Positions 23,984-33,920 of a DNA stretch of 64,000 bases are shown one piece after another (the stretch's first letter is position 1; each line of letters opens with the position of its first letter). The translations under genes were made by a program, and so were the position numbers. The notes below the pieces were generated by a model. It did not search any database. It had not been told where the DNA came from and was given only the letters and a program-made list of their open reading frames with translations. The stretch comes from Dallia pectoralis (lineage: Eukaryota > Chordata > Actinopteri > Esociformes > Umbridae), in contig CM055728.1 in NCBI GenBank assembly GCA_029465975.1, positions 24,263,491-24,327,490 on the forward strand, given 5' to 3'.

Positions 23984-25207
23984 ATGCAGGGCCGGCGGTC
24001 GTGGCGGGTCACACGATACAGCGGCAGGACATTCCCTGCGGGACCTAGTCGGCTAGCCGTCCCGGCCATGCTGGGTCTGTGGCTGTTAGCTATCGCCACC
24101 ACGGTGTGCCAAAGCCAGACCACCTTCAGCAGCCTCCACCCGGAGCGCCGGGAGTGGGCCTTCAACCACCTGACGGTGCACCAGAAAACGGGGGCCCTCT
24201 ACATCGGGGCGGTCAATCGCATCTACAAGGTCTCAGCCAACCTGACCCTCCTGGTTTCCCACGACACGGGGCCCGAGGACGACAACAAGGCCTGCTACCC
24301 GCCGCTCATCGTGCAGCCCTGCACCGAACCCCTGACCGCCACCAACAACGTCAACAAGCTGCTCCTCATAGACTACAGCCAGAACCGTCTGCTGGCCTGC
24401 GGCAGCCTCTACCAGGGAGTGTGCAAGCTGCTGCGCCTGGACGACCTGTTTATCCTGGTGGAACCGTCTCACAAGAAAGAGCACTACCTCTCCAGCGTCA
24501 ACCAGACCGGCACCATGTACGGCGTGATCGTGCCCTCCCAAGGCCAGGACGGCACTCTCTTCATCGGGACGGCCGTCGACGGCAAACAGGACTACTTCCC
24601 CACCATCTCCAGCCGTAAGCTCCCGCGCGACCCGGAGTCCTCGGCCATGCTGGACTACGAGCTCCACACAGACTTCGTCTCCTCTCTGATAAAGATCCCG
24701 TCCGACACGCTGGCCCTGGTGGCCCACTTCGACATCTACTACGTGTACGGCTTCGCCAGCGGCTCCTTCGTCTACTTCCTGACCGTTCAGCCGGAGACGC
24801 CGGAAAACAGCATGTCGTCCGGCGGCTCGTCCAACGACCTCTTCTACACGTCGCGCATCGTCCGCCTGTGCAAGGACGACCACAAGTTCCACTCGTACGT
24901 CTCCCTACCTGTAGGCTGCGTGAGGAACGGCGTGGAGTACCGTCTTCTGCAGGCCGCCTACCTGGGTAAGCCCGGCCGCGTGCTGGCGGCCTCGCTCAAC
25001 ATCAGCGCCACGGACGACGTGCTCTTCACCGTGTTCTCCAAGGGCCAGAAACAGTACCACCGGCCGCCAGATGATTCGGCACTTTGTGTTTTCACCATAA
25101 AGGACATCAACGCCCGGATCAAGGAGCGACTTCAGTCCTGCTACCAGGGAGAGGGCAATCTGGAGCTCAACTGGCTACTGGGCAAGGACGTGCAGTGCAC
25201 TAAAGCG
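23984..25207 (+). CDS. plxna2: plexin-A2, first coding exon (signal peptide and most of sema domain), partial gene
   Basis: Plexin-A2 is a single-pass axon-guidance receptor for semaphorins (Sema6A directly, class 3 with neuropilins). This exon encodes residues 1-408. Visible: a basic N-terminus, a hydrophobic signal core at about residues 30-41, then sema sequence, including FNHLTVHQ (60-67), CYPPLIVQPC (104-113), LLACGSLYQGVCKLLRLDDL (136-155), EPSHKKEHYLS (160-170), FDIYYVYGFASG (249-260) and CYQGEGNLELNWLLGKDVQC (386-405). These fit A2 better than A1, A3 or A4, from memory of the paralogues. Cysteines 104, 113, 139, 147, 296, 312, 368, 386 and 405 fit the family disulfide pattern. N-glycosylation sequons are at N86, N173 and N339. 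The ATG at 23984 has a purine at -3, an in-frame TAG at 23948, and an MxxRRxW opening like mammalian A2. Met29 (24068) is an alternative start. The exon ends in phase 0 at GCG, followed by donor GTGAGC. GC-rich third positions contrast with the surrounding intron. Confidence 0.97.
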
Positions 25208-26072
25208 GTGAGCAACAGACGAGACACACACCTGAGTGCACACAGAAACACACACACACAGAACAGAATGGTCTGACAGTTACTGTACTAGCCATTCCTT
25301 GCTAATCCCGCAGCATGGTTCAGTTAGCATCATAATCCATAATTACAGACAGGGACGGCACAGCTACTGTCTTTTCACTCCTTAGGTCAAAACCATTGTG
25401 GAAATTTGAGAAACCTGATGCCGTTCTAGAGTGTTTTTGTTCCCCCGCAACTGAAAGATAATGTGAATCAGATTGCTTCCTTTCTCTGTGACTTCAAATT
25501 AGCCTCAGTTGAAAATTAAAAGCCGGCTGAATAATTAATTACATTTTACATGTAGGGTTAACACGGGTAATAGCTTACAGAGCCACTCCTTAGCTCTAAT
25601 AGCTTGGCTAACACTTCACTCCGTGTCACTCGACGATTGGCATAATTTCAAGGAGTGGAATGTTAGCACAAAACATATCTGGATGTTTCCTAAATACATT
25701 AAACAACAGACAAACCAACTACCCTGGGAACAATGGTTGGCTGGGGATGTGCATACACGAATGAATATAACAAACAGAGAGATCAAGATTACTGCCTTTG
25801 ACTGCTCTAGTTTGCAGGGCTACGACTGTACTATTCGTTATCAGATCATTCTCACACTACATGTAATTAGACATAATTGTTTTGCTCTGATACGGGTGGG
25901 GTGGGGTGGAGGGGGGGAGCAGAACAGACACATTAAAGACCATCTGAATGACGGCCACAATTTAAGGAGGGGATTTGTTGTCTTTGGCAACCAGATAAGT
26001 GATAATGTTCTCCTCCGGCGCAATCCAAATAAACATGTTTTCCTCTGGAAAAAGTGGGCTGGGATTGAGAGA

Positions 26073-26547
26073 AAGCAAAACACGCAAGAAAACACAGGAG
26101 GGAAAGAGAGAGAGAGAGGGGGGGGGCACAGAGAGACAGGAGGGGAGAGAGGGAGAGAGAAAGCAAAACACGCAAGAAAACACAGGAGGGAAAGAGAGAG
26201 AGAGGGGGGGGGCACAGAGAGACAGGAGGGGAGAGAGGGAGAGAGAAAGCAAAACACGCAAGAAAACACAGGAGGGAAAGAGAGAGAGAGAGGGGGGGGA
26301 CACAGAGAGACAGGAGGGGAGAGAGGGAGAGAGAAAGCAAAACACGCAAGAAAACACAGGAGGGAAAGAGAGAGAGAGGGGGGGGGCACAGAGAGACAGG
26401 AGGGGAGAGAGGGAGAGAGAAAGCAAAACACGCAAGAAAACACAGGAGGGAAAGAGAGAGAGGGGGGGGGCACAGAGAGACAGGAGGGGAGAGAGGGAGA
26501 GAGAAAGCAAAACACGCAAGAAAACACCAGAGGGAAAGAGAGAGAGA
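26073..26547. repeat. 84-88-bp polypurine minisatellite, about 6 copies
   Basis: AAGCAAAACACGCAAGAAAA recurs at 26073, 26161, 26247, 26335, 26421 and 26505. The intervening GA and G runs vary by two or four bases, which shifts the frame between copies and gives overlapping spurious open frames on both strands. Confidence 0.95.
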
Positions 26548-27500
26548 CAGAGGAAACATGTTAGCACAGCACACATTAGTTTGGTGGCAGATAGATCACA
26601 TGCCATCTAGTTCCCCTTTAGTAACCCATGTTCTCTAATACCAGGCCAGATATCTGCTGCAGCATCTTGTCGGGGCAACTGTCAGGTTTCTCAATTTTAA
26701 AACAGTCCCATGAGCTTCTGTCCTGCCTCGCCCTCTGATGCGGGTTAGGGGTTGAGTGTAGGAAGGGGATTATATCCTGTTTGCCTTATTAATGATATCC
26801 CCAGTGAGATCAGAAGTGTGTGGCTGTCTTTGTGCCGGTCTCCCGGTGGACTCTATTGACCCTCTATATTAACATTACTAAACTCCCCATTAGTGCCATG
26901 TCAGAGGTGACTGACAGGCAATGGGAGGAGTTATCTGGAGCCTGGGTTGTGCTGACAAGCAGGGGGAGGAGTTATCTGGAGCCTGGGTTGACTGTGTCTT
27001 TAGCACCATGGCGAGACAGATAAAGACAATAAGGGAGTGAGGCAGGGCCAGGGTATATAAATACAGGAGCAGCTTTATCAAGATGAAATAAGGACGTGAT
27101 GCTTCACAGAGGTGTCCTCTCTCAGTGTGGGAGTCAGATCACTACTCCTATCTCCTGTATTATCCCAGTCATACCTCATCAGAATGTACCTCAGGTACTG
27201 AGATAGAGACACATTTCATGGTGTTCCAGGACCTGTCCCTTTTCTGTTCTCTGCCGGTCAACGATACATGTTGACTGGCTAGCACAGCTGACAATGATAG
27301 AAACGTAACCCATTCCAGTCACACCAAACACCTACAAACTATCTGTATGCACAAAGGATACTCTCTGACAGGCCTATTGGTGAGCTCACTTCTGCTTATT
27401 CAGCCTCCCGCCCGTCTCTAGGGTCCACACCATGTGTCAGTAGTGGAGACATTATTGATTCAGGCCTGTCAGTCGGGGCCCTGAGAGGAAACAGGACCTG
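26548..27500. other. unique intronic sequence
   Basis: Includes a small duplication GGAGGAGTTATCTGGAGCCT at about 26925 and 26966. No exon. Confidence 0.6.
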
Positions 27501-28195
27501 GCTCCTGTACACATCGCTGTCTCCTAACCCTGTGTCCTGTACACTTCCCTGTCTCCTAACCATGTGTCCTGTACACATCCCTGTCTCCTAACCCTGTGTC
27601 CTGTACACTTCCCTGTCTCCTAACCCTGTGTCCTGTACACTTCCCTGTCTCCTAACCCTGTGTCCTGTACACTTCCCTGTCTCCTAACCCTGTGTCCTGT
27701 ACACTTCCCTGTCTCCTAACCCTGTGTCCTGTACACTTCCCTGTCTCCTAACCCTGAGTCCTGTACACTTCCCTGTCTCCTAACCCTGTGTCCTGTACAC
27801 TTCCCTGTCTCCTAACCCTGTGTCCTGTACACTTCCCTGTCTCCTAACCCTGTGTCCTGTACACTTCCCTGTCTCCTAACCCTGTGTCCTGTACACTTCC
27901 CTGTCTCCTAACCTCAGCTCCTGTACACTTCCCTGTCACCTAACCTCGGCCCCAGTACACTTCTCTGTCTCCTAACCTCAACTCCTGTACACATCCATCT
28001 CCTAACCTCGGCCCCAGTACACTTCTCTGTCTCCTAACCTTAACTCCTGTACACATCCATCTCCTAACCTCGGCCCCAGTACACTTCTCTGTCTCCTAAC
28101 CTTAACTCCTGTACACATCCATCTCCTAACCTCGGCCCCAGTACACTTCTCTGTCTCCTAGCCCTGGCTCCATTACACATCCCTGTCTCCTAACC
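27501..28195. repeat. 32-bp minisatellite, about 22 copies
   Basis: The unit contains CCTGTACACTTCCCTGTCTC then CTAACCCTGTGT. Copies in the middle are almost identical. The right third switches to a CCTAACCTCGGCCCCAGTAC variant with a longer alternating repeat. Confidence 0.95.
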
Positions 28196-28360
28196 AGGAC
28201 TGCTTTTGATGTAGTGTGATCCAGTGGGATGATCCAGTGGGCTTTAATTTTATATTGTATAACGTATTTACACTACCTTGTATTGTGTATTGTTGTATTT
28301 ACACTGTGTATGCAACACACTGCTAATTTTATTTCTAAAGTGTTAAAATAGAACAAAGAT

Positions 28361-28900
28361 ACACTGTATGGACAGAAGTATCTGGACACCCCTACAAATG
28401 ATTGAGTTCAAGGGTTTCAGCCACACCCATTGCTCAAAGGTGATGGACAAATCTAGGTTGTGGCAGGTGCCAGCAGAACGCCACCTACTAGAATAAGCAA
28501 TGCCTCAATTCTAGTGGAGGAGGGATGATGGTCTGGGGCTGTGTTTCAGGGTTTCAGATAGGCCCCTTAGTTCCAGTAAAAAGGTAATCTTAATGCTACA
28601 ATGACACTCAAAGACATAGTAGACAATTGGGTGCTTTGGGGTTGGCCCTTCCCTGTTTCAGCATGACTGTAGCCCTGTGCACCACACAGGGTCCATAAAG
28701 ACATGGGTCGACGGGGTTGGTGTGGAGGAACTGGAGTAGCCTGCACAGAACCGTTTACCACAATTTGATCATTTGAAACAGCGTTTGGCAGAATGGGCAC
28801 ACATTCCCACAGAGGCACTCCACAAGCTTTTGTAAAGCCTTCCCAGAAGTCGTGGCAGTTAAAGCTGTAAAGAGGGGAGGAGGGAAACGGTCGGGACGTC
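28361..28900 (+). mobile_element. internally deleted Tc1/mariner transposon relic
   Basis: The left end ACACTGTATGGACAGAAG at 28361 resembles the terminal repeat ACACTATATGGACAAAAG of a common fish Tc1 family. After about 90 bp the sequence jumps to the middle of the transposase gene (GGTGCCAGCAGAACGCCACC), then GGGMMVWGC, FQHDCSPVH at 28656-28682 (second catalytic Asp kept at 28665) and VEELE.PAQ. The SPDLNPIEHLWDELE block with the third catalytic residue is deleted. The end GCCTTCCCAGAAG...GCTGTAAAGAGGG follows. Stops interrupt the frame. A matching right terminal repeat is not evident, so the 3' border is approximate. The element sits inside the first plxna2 coding-coding intron, sense orientation. 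Confidence 0.8.
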
Positions 28901-29540
28901 CAACCAGATTGTACAGTTGTCATGGTCGGGGGTCTACATGCTATTTGTCTGAACCCCCCCAACAAAAACAGGAAACCCAATAACCCCAAATTAAGTTGCC
29001 TATTGGAAAATATGTCCACACAGTGATTAGCGTTTCCAGTCGAGCGTACTGAGTGGACTTTGTCTAAGTTGTTTAGACATACCATTGGCTCGGTGTCTGA
29101 GGAGGACACATTATTGATAAGCTACAGTGTTCGACGCAGGCACGCGAATGCTAGCTTCTCAGGGTCTTTTTATAGCTCAAGCTATGGATTTCTTGTCAGA
29201 TTGAGTGTTTCCCTCAGTCTGTGACAGACGCAGATCCCCTGATAAGGCCACCTCCTGCTGAAATGTAACCCAGCTCTAATCATTTTAGACATGTTCTACC
29301 TTCACCGATTAAACAATATGAACACCGCTGAGCCCTGCCTTTTGCGTAATGCGCTGGAGCGTCCACTTCACCCATGCTATTTTGTTCTGCGTGGGCTGAG
29401 AGGCGTGTCTACGCGGCCCAGGCGTTTATACCCATCAGCGCTGTAGCTTCACGCTCCACTTGAAAGGCAGAGCGGGTTGTCAATGTGCTACATGTTGTGT
29501 GTACGGCTGCAGTGTAGCATGGGAACAGAGGATAGTGTGG
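28901..29540. other. unique intronic sequence
   Basis: Sequence after the Tc1 relic, partly perhaps its diverged right end. Otherwise featureless. Confidence 0.55.
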
Positions 29541-30450
29541 CTCTGTGTCTGTCTGTGTCAGTGATCTGTCTGTCTGTGTCAGTGATCTGTCTGTGTCAGT
29601 GATCTGTCTGTCTGTGTCAGTGATCTGTCTGTGTCAGTGATCTGTCTGTGTCAGTGATCTGTCTGTGTCAGTGATCTGTCTGTGTCAGTGATCTGTCTGT
29701 ATCAGTTATCTGTCTGTGTCCGTGATCTGTCTGTGTCAGTGATCTGTCTGTATCAGTTATCTGTCTGTGTCCGTGATCTGTCTGTGTCAGTGATCTGTCT
29801 GTCTGTGTCAGTGATCTGTCTGTGTCAGTGATCTGTCTGTCTGTGTCAGTGATCTGTCTGTGTCAGTGATCTGTCTGTGTCAGTGATCTGTCTGTGTCAG
29901 TGATCTGTCTGTATCAGTTATCTGTCTGTGTCCGTGATCTGTCTGTGTCAGTGATCTGTCTGTCTGTGTTCGTCTGTCTGTGTCAGTGATCTGTCTGTGT
30001 CAGTGATCTGTCTGTGTCAGTGATCTGTCAGTGTCAGTGATCTGTCTGTGATCTGTCTGTGTCAGTGATCTGTCTGTGTCAGTGATCTGTCTGTCTGTGT
30101 CAGTGATTTGTCTGTCTGTGTCAGTGATCTGTCTGTGTCAGTGATCTGTCTGTGTCAGTGATCTGTCTGTCTGTGTCACTGATCTGTCTTTTGGTGTGTG
30201 TTTTTCTGTGTCAGTGATCTGTCTGTGTCAGTGATCTGTCTGTGTCAGTGGTCTGTCTGTGTCACTGATCTGTCTGTGTTTGTATGTCTGGTAACATTTG
30301 TCTGTCTGTGTCAGTGATCTGCCTTTCGGTGTGTGTTTGTCTGTTTCCGTCTGTCTGGGTGTTAGTGTCTGTCTTGCTGTCTGTGGACCTTTGTCAGTAT
30401 TTGTATGACTGTCTGTATGTGTCTGTCTGTGTTTTATCTGTGTCTGTCCT
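29541..30450. repeat. 18/22-bp CTGTCTGTGTCAGTGAT minisatellite
   Basis: About 40 copies of GTCAGTGATCTGTCTGTG with an optional extra CTGT, fading into irregular CTGTCTGT sequence after about 30275. Confidence 0.93.
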
Positions 30451-30895
30451 GAGTCCACTGAGTGATGCTCTTCCCACCCCCAGCCCTCTCTTGCCATCTC
30501 CCTTTACTCTTTATGGCACTTTGAGGCCACCGTCCCTCCTCCGCTGCCACTGCCAATCACACTCCGACCTGACCTGAATCCCGCCAGGGTCGGAGCTAAG
30601 CCCCTCCTTCCTCTAATGTGACGCACGTCCACTTCCAAAATAAAATAAGTTTGAACTATTGCAATTGTGTCGTTGGGATAAGCACAACTGCTCAGATTCC
30701 TGTTGAGAATAATATGTTATCGGGCATTTTGACAGGTCATTTCTTTCTTGGATAGGCCTGTCAGATTCTCCAGTCATTGTCTCCGAGTCCAGTCCATTAA
30801 TTCCATCCATGTTTACCTGCTAGCAGCCTTACTTTGTTGGCATTGCTGACGTGCTCCTGCCCTGATCACATCGCTGTGTAATGAGTCAAGCACAG
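30451..30895. other. unique intronic sequence
   Basis: Nothing beyond short open frames. Confidence 0.6.
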
Positions 30896-31465
30896 CAGAG
30901 GCATGTCTCCCTAGCAAAATAGATACTTGTCTGCCTAGCGTAACAGAGACATGTATTCTTAACGGAACAGAGACATGTATTCTTAACGGAACAGAGACAT
31001 GTATTCTTAACGGAACAGAGACTTGTATACCTAGCGTAACAGAGACATGTCTGCCTAGCGGAACAGAGACATGTCTGCCTAGCGGAACAGAGACATGTCT
31101 GCCTAGCGGAACAGAGACATGTCTGCCTAGCAGAACAGAGACATGTCTGCCTAGCGGAACAGAGACATGTCTGCCTAGTGGAACAGAGACATGTATTCTT
31201 AACGGAACAGAGACATGTCTGCCTAGCGGAACAGAGACATGTCTGCCTAACGGAACAAAGACATGTCTGCCTAGCGGAACAGAGACATGTCTGCCTAGCG
31301 GAACAGAGACATGTCTGCCTAGCGGAACAGAGACATGTCTGCCTAACGGAACAAAGACATGTCTGCCTAGCGGAACAGAGACATGTCTGCCTAGCGGAAC
31401 AGAGACATGTCTGCCTAGCGGAACAGAGACATGTCTGTCTAGCAGAACAGAGACATGTCTGCCTG
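30896..31465. repeat. 24-bp minisatellite, about 24 copies
   Basis: The unit is AGAGACATGTCTGCCTAGCG plus GAAC, with a left-hand variant GTATTCTTAACGGAAC. Period 24 leaves both strands open (an 8-residue repeat), with no sign of a real protein. Confidence 0.95.
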
Positions 31466-31721
31466 ACTGCAGCGTGACACACTAGGATTCACAAGAATAG
31501 AACATCACTACCTCTCTGGACCTGCTCTCCTTCACATCCTACAAGCTTCACTCCCCCTCTCTGAAAACCTTTACATAATTCAATTCAATTTCAATGTTTT
31601 TTACTTTCTCACTTACTAGAACATTGACTCTCTCACCTCCTAGAATCTTCAATTTCACTACTCCAAGAATCAGCCTTTCTCACAGGATCTTCACTCTCTC
31701 CTTCAATAACCTTTACTCTCT

Positions 31722-33153
31722 CCACCTAGTACCTCATCTCTCTCTCCACCTAGTACCTCATCTCTCTCTCCACTTAGTACCTCATCTCTCTCTCCACCTA
31801 GTACCTCATCTCTCTCTCCACCTAGTACCTCATCTCTCTCTCCACTTAGTACCTCATCTCTCTCTCCACCTAGTACCTCATCTCTCTCTCCACCTAGTAC
31901 CTCATCTCTCTCTCCACCTAGTACCTCATCTCTCTCTCCACCTAGTACCTCATCTCTCTCTCCAACTAGTACCTCATCTCTCTCTCCACTTAGTACCTCA
32001 TCTCTCTCTCCACTTAGTACCTCATCTCTCTCTGCACCTAGTACCTTATCTCTCTCTCCACCTAGTACCTCATCTCTCTCTCCACCTAGTACCTCTCTCT
32101 CCATCTCTCTCTCCACCTAGTACCTCATCTCTCTCTCCTCACTCTCTCTCCACCTAGTACCTCATCTCTCTCTCCACCTAGTACCTCATCTCTCTCTCCA
32201 CCTAGTACCTCATCTCTCTCTCCACCTAGTACCTCATCTCTCTCTCCACCTAGTACCTCATCTCTCTCTCCACCTAGTACCTCATCTCTCTCTCCACCTA
32301 GTACCTCATCTCTCTCTCCACCTAGTACCTCATCTCTCTCTCCACCTAGTACCTCATCTCTCTCTCCACCTAGTACCTCATCTCTCTCTCCACCTAGTAC
32401 CTCTCTCTCTCCATCTCCTCTCTCTCTCTCCACCTCTCTCTCTCCACCTAGTACCTCATCTCTCTCTCCACCTAGTACCTCATCTCTCTCTCCAACTAGT
32501 ACCTCATCTCTCTCTCCACCTAGTACCTCAACTCTCTCTCCACCTAGTACCTCATCTCTCTCTCCTAGTACCTCAACTCTCTCTCCACCTCACCTCATCT
32601 CTCTCTCCACCTAGTACCTCATCTCTCTCTCCACCTAGTACCTCATCTCTCTCTCCACCTAGTACCTCATCTCTCTCTCCACCTAGTACCTCATCTCTCT
32701 CTCCACCTAGTACCTCATCTCTCTCTCCACCTAGTACCTCATCTCTCTCTCCACCTAGTACCTCATCTCTCTCTCCACCTAGTACCTCATCTCTCTCTCC
32801 ACCTAGTACCTCATCTCTCTCTCCACCTAGTACCTCATCTCTCTCCACCTAGTACCTCATCTCTCTCTCCACCTAGTACCTCATCTCTCTCTCACCTAGT
32901 ACCTCATCTCTCTCTCCACCTAGTACCTCATCTCTCTCTCCACCTAGTACCTCATCTCTCTCTCCACCTAGTACCTCATCTCTCTCTCCACCTAGTACCT
33001 CATCTCTCTCTCCACCTAGTACCTCATCTCTCTCTCCACCTAGTACCTCATCTCTCTCTCCACCTAGTACCTCATCTCTCTCCCCACCTAGTACCTCATC
33101 TCTCTCTCCACCTAGTACCTCATCTCTCTCTCCACCTAGTACCTCATCTCTCT
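31722..33153. repeat. 24-bp pyrimidine minisatellite, about 58 copies, abutting the second plxna2 coding exon
   Basis: Each unit reads CCTCATCTCTCTCTCC followed by ACCTAGTA. There are occasional variants (ACTTAGTA, AACTAGTA) and a few truncated units around 32095-32145, 32400-32450 and 32565-32605. The array ends 64 bp before the exon acceptor. Each unit carries a branch-like CTCAT, a pyrimidine tract and a TAG, the parts of a 3' splice site. Confidence 0.97.
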
Positions 33154-33216
33154 TTTGATCTTGCTGCCCCTTACCTCTATCTGAATATCTAATCTCTCCT
33201 CCTTCTTTTGTTCCAG

Positions 33217-33399
33217 CCGGTGCCCATCGATGACTACTTCTGTGGTCTGGACATTAACCAACCCCTCGGTGGATCTCAGTTGGTGACAGGACACACCCTC
33301 TACACTGAGACACGGGACCGCATGACCTCTGTCACATCCTACGTCTACAATGGACACTGTGTGGCCTTCGTTGGCACCAAGAGTGGACGCCTCAAGAAG
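33217..33399 (+). CDS. plxna2: plexin-A2, second coding exon (continuation of sema domain)
   Basis: This 183-nt exon encodes residues 409-469, starting PVPIDDYFCGLDINQPLGG and ending VGTKSGRLKK, which joins seamlessly to the CTKA ending of the previous exon as in mammalian plexin-A2. It is phase 0 at both ends. The acceptor is strong: a CTAAT branch-like site with A at 33192, an AG-free pyrimidine run, and TTCCAG ending at 33216. The donor is AAG|GTCAGT at 33400. Cys417 is the expected partner of an earlier sema cysteine. Cys456 (NGHC) sits where I remember serine in human A2 and may be unpaired. A 1.4-kb pyrimidine minisatellite of splice-acceptor-like units ends 64 bp upstream. The last part of the sema domain and everything after it must lie beyond the window. 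Confidence 0.95.
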
Positions 33400-33459
33400 G
33401 TCAGTAACACCTACCGACAGTTTCTGGATGTTCTCTGCATTTGTGGTTTGTTACCAACA

Positions 33460-33606
33460 CTTATGGTCAGTTACCAGCATTTATGTTTACTTACCCGCAG
33501 TCCACAGCAGATATGGTCAGGCATGGTCAGTTATGTTCAGGCTTGATCAGTTATGGTCAGGCATGAATCATGATCAGTTATGGTCAGTTATGGTCAGGCA
33601 TGTTGA
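33460..33606. repeat. imperfect TTATGGTCAGG repeat
   Basis: Irregular copies of (CA)GTTATGGTCAGGCATG just inside the intron after the second coding exon. Confidence 0.75.
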
Positions 33607-33809
33607 GTTTTACTGACATATGATATACGTTCATTGGCTTCACAAGAAAGTTGTGTAGCTGTTCCGGTCCAGAAGCCAAGTTCTAGTTCAAGGTCCATAT
33701 AAAGACCGTGACCTTGTGCGCCACTTTATCAGTGTTGAATGCCTGTTCACACAGTCAGACTCTCAGACACTGTGAAGCAATGCTATTCTAGGAACACAGT
33801 CGTCTGGAG

Positions 33810-33920
33810 ATGGATGGATGGATGGATGGATGGATGGATGGATGGATGGCTGGATGGATGGATGGATGGATGGCTGGATGGCTGGATGGATGGATGGATG
33901 GCTGGATGGCTGGCTGGCGA
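33810..33920. repeat. (GGAT)n with GGCT interruptions
   Basis: About 27 tetramers of GGAT, with GGCT replacing GGAT at recurring points. Confidence 0.97.

Larger units (their letters stand above)
25208..33216 (+). other. plxna2: plxna2 intron between the two coding exons (8,009 bp)
   Basis: The intron is bounded by GTGAGC at 25208 and TTCCAG at 33216. It holds, in order, a unique AT-rich start, a purine minisatellite (26073-26547), a 32-bp array (27501-28195), a Tc1 transposon relic (28361-28900), a CTGT-rich array (29541-30450), a 24-bp CATGTCTGCCTAGCGGAAC array (30896-31465) and a 24-bp pyrimidine array (31722-33153). Well over half of its length is repetitive. No other exon is visible inside it. 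Confidence 0.9.

Noticed and set aside
24233..24892. 219-codon - strand frame, and a 179-codon + strand frame at 24079-24618
   Set aside because: Shadows of the GC-rich plexin-A2 exon. They show no similarity to known proteins while the sense frame is clearly plexin.
25841..26610. Overlapping 200-300-codon frames on both strands
   Set aside because: Products of the polypurine minisatellite, low-complexity EREREGG / SLSLPPS sequence.
28567..29109. 180-codon - strand open frame
   Set aside because: It lies mostly antisense to the Tc1 transposase relic, whose motifs read on the + strand.
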